64,000 nucleotides of DNA from Cylindrospermum sp. NIES-4074 (GTDB lineage Bacteria; Cyanobacteriota; Cyanobacteriia; Cyanobacteriales; Nostocaceae): contig AP018269.1 in NCBI GenBank assembly GCA_003994795.1, forward strand, positions 2,939,484 to 3,003,483, in the 5' to 3' direction. Made by a program: the position numbers and the translations under genes. Positions 30,427-36,349 of the stretch are shown here, one piece after another (the stretch's first letter is position 1; each line of letters starts with the position of its first letter). Under the pieces are notes generated by a model, which was not told where the DNA came from, searched no databases, and worked only from the letters and a program-made list of their open reading frames with translations.

Positions 30427-31581
30427 TTGGATATTTATCGAGTAGCTTTCAGACCACTTTTTTTCACTCTGCTAAAAACAGATCCAGAGTGGTTACACCA
30501 GCAGACAATTCGCAGTCTTAGCTGGCTATCCCAAACCAGCGATCGCCCGCCGGCTAGCTGGGTTAAACAACGCCTACAGCAGTCTTTGTGTCTGGACGAT
30601 GCACGTTTAGAACAAACTCTGTTTGGGCTAAAATTTCCCAATCCTGTGGGCTTGGCAGCTGGTTTTGATAAGGATGGAGTGGCTGCTCACATCTGGTCTA
30701 GCCTGGGATTTGGCTTTGCAGAACTGGGTACTGTCACTTACCACCCACAGCCAGGAAACCCCCCACCCCGTTTGTTTCGCTTGCCTTTGGACAAAGCTGC
30801 CCTCAACCGCATGGGCTTTAATAATTGCGGTGCGGCAGCAATGGCAGAAAAATTAGCACATAGTACGCACGAGTTAACCCTGTCAGTACCCATACCCTTA
30901 GGCATAAATTTAGGTAAATCTAAGATAACACCCCTAGATGCAGCCGCACAGGATTACTTGAATAGTTTTCAATTGCTCCAAGGTTTAGGAGACTATTTTG
31001 TAGTCAATGTTTCTTCTCCCAATACGCCAGGGTTGCGATCGCTCCAAGATGCCTCAATGCTCAGTAATATCTTGGATTTATTACAGCAGGAGAACGAAAC
31101 ACAAAAGCCGATTTTTGTCAAGATAGCGCCAGATTTGGAATGGGATGCGATCGCCGATATTATTACTCTCGCCAAAACCTACAAATTGGCAGGAATTATC
31201 GCCACTAACACCACCATCCGCCGTGATGGACTCAAAACCCAGGTGATTGAACAAACAGGCAAATCACCCCAGGAAGAAGCGGGGGGAATTAGCGGTGCGC
31301 CATTAGGCGATCGCTCCACCGAAGTAATCAGATTTATTTGGCAGCAAACTCAAGGCACATTGCCGATTATTGGCGTAGGTGGCATTTTTACCCCAGAGGA
31401 TGCTTGGGAAAAAATTACAGCCGGTGCAAGCTTGATCCAAGTTTATACTGGTTGGATTTATGAAGGCCCACTGATGGTACGCCGGATTCTCACAGGTTTG
31501 CTTGCCAAACTAGAAGAAAACGGCTTAACCTCCATCAGCGAAGCAGTGGGTTTACAGGGTAATCGGGAAAAAGGTAATTGA
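30427..31581 (+). CDS. pyrD: Dihydroorotate dehydrogenase (quinone), class 2
   Basis: The 384-residue FMN enzyme oxidises dihydroorotate to orotate in pyrimidine synthesis and passes electrons to quinone. The N-terminal helical extension ([17 protein letters not shown]) marks the membrane-associated class 2. Then come [52 protein letters not shown] with the catalytic Ser, and [24 protein letters not shown] binds the FMN phosphate. The start is TTG at 30427, the only codon that keeps the conserved [12 protein letters not shown] terminus. Confidence 0.95.
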   Translation: MDIYRVAFRPLFFTLLKTDPEWLHQQTIRSLSWLSQTSDRPPASWVKQRLQQSLCLDDARLEQTLFGLKFPNPVGLAAGFDKDGVAAHIWSSLGFGFAELGTVTYHPQPGNPPPRLFRLPLDKAALNRMGFNNCGAAAMAEKLAHSTHELTLSVPIPLGINLGKSKITPLDAAAQDYLNSFQLLQGLGDYFVVNVSSPNTPGLRSLQDASMLSNILDLLQQENETQKPIFVKIAPDLEWDAIADIITLAKTYKLAGIIATNTTIRRDGLKTQVIEQTGKSPQEEAGGISGAPLGDRSTEVIRFIWQQTQGTLPIIGVGGIFTPEDAWEKITAGASLIQVYTGWIYEGPLMVRRILTGLLAKLEENGLTSISEAVGLQGNREKGN

Positions 31582-31595
31582 TAAGGGAACTCTTA

Positions 31596-31633
31596 CCCAT
31601 TAGCTATTACCCATTAGCCATTAGCCATTACCC
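31596..31633. repeat. Short tandem repeats of CCATTAG/CCATTAC
   Basis: CCCATTAGCTATTACCCATT continues with AGCCATTAGCCATTACCC: heptamer repeats filling the 46-bp gap between pyrD and the convergent gene, and running into the latter's last codons. Confidence 0.7.
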
Positions 31634-32353
31634 TTCCTTCTCAATAGGGAAAAACTCCTTAGTTTTTTGCGAATATGACCAAGCAATGCCATCGGGGTCA
31701 CGACTGCGAGTCCACTCTGGAAAATCTGGATCATTTCGCCGTTTATAAACCGTGCTGGAATAAACATTTAGTCGTTTGGCAAGTTCAGATTGGATTAAAG
31801 AGCCAAAAACTAACTGATTTTCTAGCGATCGCTTAACTTCATGGGTAGCCTGGGGTAGTGATTCAGTTTCTGGTTCCTTTTCCTGTGGCTTTGGTTCTGG
31901 TGGTGCCAAAAGCGATCGCGCAGTTTTGGTAACTGGTTGAGCAGGAAGTTCAGCAACTGGCTCACTACTGTCAAGAATGTCACCCAAAATACTGGCAGTT
32001 ATAAAGTAATAAGACTGACCCCCATCCTCAGAGTTCAGTATACTGGCAGCAAATTCCGTCGCTTTACTATCAAGGTAGCGTTTTGCCTGAGTCCCAGAAA
32101 AATTACCTTTCATTGCCAAGTCCATTGGCGTAATTCTGCCCTGGGTTTCTCTAACCAGCTGATGGAAAATCGGGTTAACTTGCTGACACCATTGTTGCCA
32201 TTGATACCACTGCCAAAGATTAAACCCAGTCAGCAGCAGAAGCAGCACCAGCAAAAATTTCCATGTAGTAACAAGGAAAATAATCAAAAACGAGATTGGC
32301 AAAAGCAGAACGAGAAAAGCATTCCCGTTATCTTCCATTAGTTTTTCACTCAT
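31628..32353 (-). CDS. Hypothetical membrane-anchored protein with C-terminal HTH-like region
   Basis: In this 241-residue protein two hydrophobic segments (about 11-31 and 32-46, FLVLLLPISFLIIFLVTT and then LLVLLLLLTGF) anchor the N terminus. A soluble part follows with ITPMDLAMKGNFSGTQAKRYL, which looks like a DNA-binding-type helix pair. A Pro/Glu linker precedes a C-terminal domain with LIQSELAKRLNVYSSTVYKR, an HTH-like signature. Such proteins are conserved in cyanobacteria without known function. The repeat at 31596 overlaps its end. Confidence 0.7.
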   Translation of the reverse strand: MSEKLMEDNGNAFLVLLLPISFLIIFLVTTWKFLLVLLLLLTGFNLWQWYQWQQWCQQVNPIFHQLVRETQGRITPMDLAMKGNFSGTQAKRYLDSKATEFAASILNSEDGGQSYYFITASILGDILDSSEPVAELPAQPVTKTARSLLAPPEPKPQEKEPETESLPQATHEVKRSLENQLVFGSLIQSELAKRLNVYSSTVYKRRNDPDFPEWTRSRDPDGIAWSYSQKTKEFFPIEKEG

Positions 32354-32828
32354 GCCGATTTATTGCCAAGTGAATTTATGCAAAATAGTATCTTAATCTT
32401 GGCAAAAATTGGGACATTTTTTTGTATCAATTAGCAAAGTTGTGGCAAAATGGCTAAAAAAGCCAGCCTGATAAGGTTTTATCCTCCTCAAACCCTCCAC
32501 TATTGGTCAAAAAATAGGCAAAAAGTTTTTCCTGTCTACAAAACAGTAGTTACACAGCAACTACTTAAGAAATCTATAAATTATAGTATTTAAATATACA
32601 ATTTGTTTTTGCAGCGGCATACAAGAAAGCAAATAAAATAAGAAACTTAGTGATAGTACTAACCGAGTTTATCCTTAGCTGTCTGGTTGCAAAACACGAG
32701 ATTTTTTGAAAAACCAGGTTTCTTGGGCCAGTTCTCCATAAATTAGTTCACTAGCCACTTGACATTTTTGTAGTATGCGTATTACAAATTAAATAAGCCA
32801 ATGTTCATCAAGGAGATAGCTTTCACCA
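32354..32828. other. Intergenic region upstream of the tRNA-like RNA array
   Basis: About 475 bp of mostly AT-rich DNA with no gene. It contains GATTTTTTGAAAAACCAGG followed by TTTCTTGG (32699-32726), a hairpin of the common cyanobacterial kind. It should hold the promoter of the RNA array; no -10 box can be assigned with confidence. Confidence 0.4.
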
Positions 32829-32963
32829 GTAGCGGATAGCTCAAGCGCTAGAGCGCCCACCTTGCCTGCAAAGGCCGACATATTGAGGGTTATCATATAC
32901 AACTTAAACGCCCTTAATTCCACTTCCGGAGGTGCAGGCAAAAATCCTGCTCCGCTACATCCA
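32829..32963 (+). ncRNA. tRNA-like Y RNA (YrlA-like) no. 1
   Basis: An 8-bp acceptor-like stem, GTAGCGGA with TCCGCTAC, closes the molecule. It is followed by TA and a D arm, GCTCAAGCGCTAGAGC; the T arm is GCAGG-CAAAAAT-CCTGC (T loop atypical). In place of the anticodon arm is CTTGCCTGCAAAGGCCGAC (32861-32879), the proposed Ro60 site with a GCAA tetraloop. This copy differs from the others. The partner of ATTGAGGG is CCCTTAAT downstream of the motif, not upstream, so the arm is arranged differently. It may be an ancestral or decayed member. The 3' end reads ACATCCA, not a clean CCA. Confidence 0.72.
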
Positions 32964-32999
32964 ACCTAATTTTGTATTTTTCAACCTTTAAATTTTCAT

Positions 33000-33128
33000 G
33001 TGGCGGGTAGCTCAGTGGCAGAGCGCTAAAAACATCCTTATTCACCCCTTGCCTGCAAAGGCCGACGAATTGAGGGTTATCGATTGGGTTCGAGAGGTCG
33101 CGGGTTCAATTCCCGCCCCGCTACACCA
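33000..33128 (+). ncRNA. tRNA-like Y RNA (YrlA-like) no. 2, Gly-type body
   Basis: The acceptor stem GTGGCGGG pairs with CCCGCTAC (8 bp, one G-U) and is followed by an encoded ACCA. The D arm is GCTCAGTGGCAGAGC and the T arm is canonical, GCGGG-TTCAATT-CCCGC. The D arm and general form resemble tRNA-Gly. No anticodon stem can be formed. Instead CCTTATTC (near 33036) pairs with GAATTGAGG around the proposed Ro60 site, CTTGCCTGCAAAGGCCGAC (33048-33066). GGTTATCG follows, as in the other copies. Confidence 0.82.
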
Positions 33129-33155
33129 AACTTAATTTTGAATTGTAATATTTCT

Positions 33156-33296
33156 GCGGGGATAGCTCAGTTTGGTAGAGCAGTAAAAGGGGTAAAACCC
33201 ATAGTCCTTAGTTTACAAACTTGCCTGAAAAGGCCGACTAATTGAGGGTTATCGTTAATTTATTGGTCGCAGGTTCAAATCCTGCTCTCCGCACCA
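33156..33296 (+). ncRNA. tRNA-like Y RNA (YrlA-like) no. 3
   Basis: This is the most tRNA-like copy at its ends: acceptor GCGGGGA with TCTCCGC, discriminator A and encoded CCA; D arm GCTCAGTTTGGTAGAGC; T arm GCAGG-TTCAAAT-CCTGC. The anticodon position has TAAA/TTTA, an extra small hairpin (GGGGTAAAACCC) and then CCTTAGTT pairing with AATTGAGG around CTTGCCTGAAAAGGCCGAC (33220-33238). The loop is GAAA. A tRNA finder may call this a tRNA with an odd insert; no anticodon is readable. Confidence 0.82.
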
Positions 33297-33318
33297 AACC
33301 TAAATTTTCAATTTTCTT

Positions 33319-33478
33319 GTAGTGGGTGGCGAAATTGGTAAACGCACTAGAATAAAACACCTTGATTAACTCTTGCCTGCAAAGGCCGACAAATTGAGGT
33401 TTATCGGGATCTGGCGACGAAAGTCTTGCAGGTATGCCTCCGGCACGCTACGCGAACAATTCCTGCCTCACTACACCA
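33319..33478 (+). ncRNA. tRNA-like Y RNA (YrlA-like) no. 4, Leu-type body, T loop interrupted
   Basis: The acceptor GTAGTGGG pairs with CTCACTAC (one G-U) followed by ACCA. The D arm TGGCGAAATTGGTAAACGCA is that of tRNA-Leu, and GAC-GAAA-GTC just before the T arm looks like a class II variable arm. CCTTGATT pairs with AATTGAGG around the proposed Ro60 site CTTGCCTGCAAAGGCCGAC (33372-33390). The T stem GCAGG/CCTGC is intact, but its loop is 29 nt long because a palindromic element entered it (33433-33461). Confidence 0.8.
33433..33461 (+). repeat. Palindromic element in the T loop of RNA no. 4
   Basis: The loop carries TGCCTCCGGCACGCTACGCG, about 22 nt more than a normal T loop. GCCTCCGGC folds on itself, and this family (CTCCGGCACGCTACGCGAAC) is dispersed in Nostocales genomes. 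The same sequence sits at the same place in RNA no. 5. Confidence 0.85.
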
Positions 33479-33506
33479 AACCTAATTTTCAATTTTGAAT
33501 TTTCAT

Positions 33507-33654
33507 GTGGCAGGTAGCTCAGTGGTAGAGCGCCTAAAACATCCTTATTCATACCTTGCCTGAAAAGGCCGACGAATGAGGGTTATCGCCTAGTACGCGG
33601 GATGTCGCAGGTATGCCTCCGGCACGCTACGCGAACAATTCCTGCTCTGCCACC
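33507..33654 (+). ncRNA. tRNA-like Y RNA (YrlA-like) no. 5, Gly-type body, T loop interrupted
   Basis: The acceptor GTGGCAGG pairs with TCTGCCAC; the D arm GCTCAGTGGTAGAGC is identical in type to tRNA-Gly. CCTTATTC pairs perfectly with GAATGAGG (one T less than in no. 2 on the 3' strand, which restores a perfect helix) around CTTGCCTGAAAAGGCCGAC (33555-33573, GAAA loop). The T stem GCAGG/CCTGC holds the same inserted palindrome as no. 4 (33612-33640). No CCA is encoded; the 3' end runs into the leader of the Ro60 gene. Confidence 0.8.
33612..33640 (+). repeat. Palindromic element in the T loop of RNA no. 5
   Basis: The sequence and position are identical to 33433-33461, so RNAs 4 and 5 either share a duplication after the insertion or exchanged their 3' halves by recombination. 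Confidence 0.85.
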
Positions 33655-33660
33655 TTTCAC

Positions 33661-33683
33661 TTTGCCCGTAAGGGCCGGGAGAT
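33661..33683 (+). promoter_or_regulatory. Ro60-site-like hairpin in the leader of the Ro60 gene
   Basis: TTTGCCCGTAAGGGCCGGGA lies directly before the start codon. It forms GCCC-GTAA-GGGC with a GNRA loop and then CGG, closely echoing CTTGCCT-GNRA-AGGCCGA of the tRNA-like RNAs. GGGAG inside it is the probable Shine-Dalgarno sequence (ATG at 33690). Ro60 binding here could block its own translation. Seen: the hairpin. Inferred: the regulation. Confidence 0.5.
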
Positions 33684-33689
33684 GAAACC

Positions 33690-35291
33690 ATGAACTACAA
33701 TTTCTTTACCCGAAACAAAAACAGCACACCACAAAATCAGCCTATCCCCGGAAGAGAAGCAGAAATGATTAAAGGCCGTTCCGGCGGCTTTATGTTTGAC
33801 GCTGGTATTTGGCAGATGTTGCGCCGTTGTCTGTTAATTGGCACAGCAAAAAGCACTTACTATGCAGGTAAACAGGAATTAACAGAAGATTTTGTGGCAG
33901 TTGTTAACCAAGCTGTGGCTGAAAATCCCGGTCGTGTGGCAAAAGAAATTCTCTATGCTAGTGATGGCCGCGCCATTAACAACAGCGCACCTATCCTCGC
34001 TTTAGTGCTGCTGTCGATGGGTGAAACACCAGAAGCTAAAAAGGCATTCGGTGAAATCTTCCCCCAAGTTATCCGCACAGGTAGCCACTTCTACGAATGG
34101 TTGAACTACACCAAATCTCTGCGGGGTTTTGGTAAAGTCGTGCGGGAAGCTGGTAAAACTTGGCTATCGCGGGAAGATGTCAAAGGTTTAGCTTATCAGT
34201 TGTTGAAATATCAACAGCGTCAAGGCTTCACTCACCGAGATGCTTTGCGGTTGTTCCACGTTAACCCACCTACAGAAAATCACCGTCAATTATTTGAGTG
34301 GGTAGTCAAAGGCTGGGAAGATTTGCCAGCAGACATCCCCTCAGATGCTTTGGCGCAGATTTGGTGGTATGAGTGGCTGAAGCGCAACCCCACCCAAACC
34401 CATGAAGCCATTTCTCAAGGACGCTTAAGCCATGAAATGGCTGCACCTGTGGGCAAAATGGATAAGCAAGCTTGGCAGCTGCTATTTCAGGAAATGCCAA
34501 TCGGTGCAATGCTGCGTAACTTGGGTTCTTTGACTCAGTTGCAGGTGTTGCGAGCTGATGAAGGCGCTAATTTGCAGCGAGTAAAAGCAGTTCTCAACAA
34601 TTTGGAACATCTGCGTAAAGGACGCATCCATCCAATTGATGTTTTGAAAGCACTCAAAACCTATCAATCTGGGGGAGCATTAGGACGCAGCCAGAAGACT
34701 TGGAACCCAGTTCCCCGCATTGTGGACATTTTGGAAAAAGCGGTGGAAATGTCTTTTGAAGTAGTGCAACCCACTGGTAAGGTGTTCATGCACGCGGTTG
34801 ACATTTCTGGTTCTATGGGTAGTCCGGTTGCGGATATGGGACTGACTTGTTGTGAAATCGCCACCACAATGGCACTGGTGACAGCAAAGGCAGAGAAAAA
34901 CTACGCAATTCGCGGCTTTTCTACTAAGTTTAAAGACTTGGATATTACCGCCAAAGATAGTTTTAGTTCTGCGGTTCGCAAAGCCAGTAACCAAAATTTT
35001 GGCGGAACTGACGCTTCTGTGGCTTATGACTGGATGATTCAGCAAAAGTTTAAAGCAGATGTAGTTTGCTTTTGGACTGACTCGGAAAGCTGGGCCGGGA
35101 ATAAGCATCCAAGTCAAGCGCTGAAGGAGTACCGCAAAAAGGTAAATCCCAATGTTAAGGCAGTGTATATCAGTCTTGCACCTTACCAGATTACCTTGGT
35201 AGATCCTAAAGATCCGCTGTCTTGGGATTTCGGAGGATTTGATCCGGGTATGCCGCGCATCATTCAGATGCTAGCAAATGGTGAATTATAA
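33690..35291 (+). CDS. rsr: Ro60/Rsr: TROVE-domain RNA-binding ring protein with vWA domain
   Basis: The 533-residue orthologue of the Ro60 autoantigen has an N-terminal TROVE domain (about 25-360), a ring of helical repeats: GFMFDAGIWQMLRRCLLIG, TAKSTYYAGKQELTEDF and HFYEWLNYTKSLRGFGKVVR. The C-terminal von Willebrand A domain (about 365-533) has a complete metal site, DISGSMGSP, with the later Thr (FGGTDAS) and Asp (FWTDSES). Ro60 binds misfolded RNA 3' ends through its cavity and Y RNAs on its outside; in Deinococcus and Salmonella, Rsr acts with exoribonucleases. Here it sits among six Y RNA-like genes on the same strand, which supports an RNP with them. No ligase (RtcB) or exonuclease gene is adjacent. 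Confidence 0.93.
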   Translation: MNYNFFTRNKNSTPQNQPIPGREAEMIKGRSGGFMFDAGIWQMLRRCLLIGTAKSTYYAGKQELTEDFVAVVNQAVAENPGRVAKEILYASDGRAINNSAPILALVLLSMGETPEAKKAFGEIFPQVIRTGSHFYEWLNYTKSLRGFGKVVREAGKTWLSREDVKGLAYQLLKYQQRQGFTHRDALRLFHVNPPTENHRQLFEWVVKGWEDLPADIPSDALAQIWWYEWLKRNPTQTHEAISQGRLSHEMAAPVGKMDKQAWQLLFQEMPIGAMLRNLGSLTQLQVLRADEGANLQRVKAVLNNLEHLRKGRIHPIDVLKALKTYQSGGALGRSQKTWNPVPRIVDILEKAVEMSFEVVQPTGKVFMHAVDISGSMGSPVADMGLTCCEIATTMALVTAKAEKNYAIRGFSTKFKDLDITAKDSFSSAVRKASNQNFGGTDASVAYDWMIQQKFKADVVCFWTDSESWAGNKHPSQALKEYRKKVNPNVKAVYISLAPYQITLVDPKDPLSWDFGGFDPGMPRIIQMLANGEL

Positions 35292-35348
35292 GTTTCGCTG
35301 TAGATTGTAGGATGAGGGATAAATGCAAGTTTATCCTTTATCTTTCCT

Positions 35349-35461
35349 GGCGGGTTAATCCCTTGTTCGTAACTTGCCTTTCGGGGCCGAAGAATATAGG
35401 GTTATCGGATAACGTCTCCACCATATTTGGGGATTAGCGGGTTCAAATCCCGTACCCGCCA
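35349..35461 (+). ncRNA. tRNA-like Y RNA (YrlA-like) no. 6, downstream of Ro60
   Basis: The acceptor GGCGGGT pairs perfectly with ACCCGCC, discriminator A; the T arm is GCGGG-TTCAAAT-CCCGT. A good D arm cannot be drawn. The Ro60 site is CTTGCCTTTCGGGGCCGAA (35373-35391), where the GNRA loop is replaced by UUCG, another ultra-stable tetraloop. GTTATCGG follows as in the other copies. CCCTTGTTC and GAATATAGGG can form the flanking helix with an internal loop. Seven T residues directly follow position 35461, suggesting transcription ends there. No CCA is encoded. Confidence 0.82.
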
Positions 35462-35468
35462 TTTTTTT
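35462..35468 (+). terminator. T-run ending RNA no. 6
   Basis: The acceptor/T-arm stem of RNA no. 6 is followed at once by seven T residues, so the RNA's own stem could act as the terminator hairpin. Confidence 0.55.
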
Positions 35469-35530
35469 ATTTTTGAATTAGCTGCTGCATATATTGCTAG
35501 AATACTCAAAGGAGTTCCCTATCATGGGAT

Positions 35531-35950
35531 ATGTCAGCAAAAGATAGATTTCACGATGCAGTAAAAACAGCCCTCAAAAAAGATGGATGGGTGATTACGG
35601 ACGACCCCCTACACATTGCAGTAGACCGCATCACCAATATGTTTATTGATTTAGCTGCTGAGAAAATGATTGTGGCAAATCGAGATAATCAAAAGATTGC
35701 GGTTGAAGTCAAAAGTTTTTTAAGTCCCTCGACTATATCAGATTTTCACACTGCGATAGGGCAATTTATTAATTATCGCTATGCTTTAACAGATTATGAA
35801 CCTGAGCGTGTTTTATATTTAGCTGTACCAGTGACAATCTATGAAGAATTTTTCACTACACCATTTATTAAGTCAGTAATTCAACGCAGTCAAATCAATC
35901 TACTCATTTTTAATCCAGCAACAGAGGAGATTGTGCAATGGCAAAATTAG
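35531..35950 (+). CDS. xisH: XisH-family protein
   Basis: In this 139-residue protein the signature is MSAKDRFHDAVKTALKKDGW, then ITDDPL, and the nuclease-like core IDLAAEKMIVANRDNQKIAVEVKSF, which has the E-x-K pattern of PD-(D/E)XK enzymes, followed by DFHTAIGQFINYR. XisH was named as a factor needed, with XisI, for excision of the fdxN element in Anabaena heterocysts, but most genomic copies lie away from such elements. Overlaps xisI by 13 bp. Confidence 0.93.
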   Translation: MSAKDRFHDAVKTALKKDGWVITDDPLHIAVDRITNMFIDLAAEKMIVANRDNQKIAVEVKSFLSPSTISDFHTAIGQFINYRYALTDYEPERVLYLAVPVTIYEEFFTTPFIKSVIQRSQINLLIFNPATEEIVQWQN

Positions 35951-36282
35951 AAGAATATCGGGAATATGTTCAGCGTGTCTTAACAGATTATGCTCAACGC
36001 AGAACATCCCACAATCAGGATGATGAATTGGAAATGCAAACCATTTTTGATCCGGTGCATGACCATTATCAGCTAATCTATGTTGGCTGGGATAAGGGAA
36101 AGCGGGTTTATGGGCCTGTAATACATCTAGATATTAAGAATGGCAAGATTTGGATTCAGTGGAATGGTACGGAAGATGATATCGCTGCTGATTTAATGGC
36201 GTTGGGTGTGTCTAAACAAGATATTGTGCTAGGATTTCATACGCCTTATATGCGTCAGTTTACAGATTTTGCGGTGGGGTAG
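35938..36282 (+). CDS. xisI: XisI-family protein
   Basis: In this 114-residue protein MAKLEEYREYVQRVLTDYA, then FDPVHDHYQLIYVGWD, then VYGPVIHLDIKNGKIWIQWN, then LGFHTPYMRQFTDFA is the complete XisI pattern. It is translated from within the last codons of xisH, so the two are probably made in fixed ratio and form a complex. No xisF recombinase or element boundary is visible nearby. Confidence 0.93.
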   Translation: MAKLEEYREYVQRVLTDYAQRRTSHNQDDELEMQTIFDPVHDHYQLIYVGWDKGKRVYGPVIHLDIKNGKIWIQWNGTEDDIAADLMALGVSKQDIVLGFHTPYMRQFTDFAVG

Positions 36283-36349
36283 CGTTTTGAGCATAATAGC
36301 CCAGGCGAATAGAATTCGCGGCTACACAGGCAAAACCCGCCTTCGCGGG

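Noticed and set aside
32829-33654. Five ordinary tRNA genes, or tRNA genes with group I introns
   Set aside because: Removing the internal part leaves no paired anticodon stem or readable anticodon in copies 2 and 5 (only a 4-bp TAAA/TTTA helix in copy 3). The inserts are too short for a group I intron, I see no intron core, and two copies have interrupted T loops. The position next to Ro60 fits Y RNAs better.
35531-36282. Boundary of an excisable element like the fdxN element
   Set aside because: xisH and xisI are present, but there is no site-specific recombinase gene and no direct repeat that would mark element ends. These families are common outside such elements.
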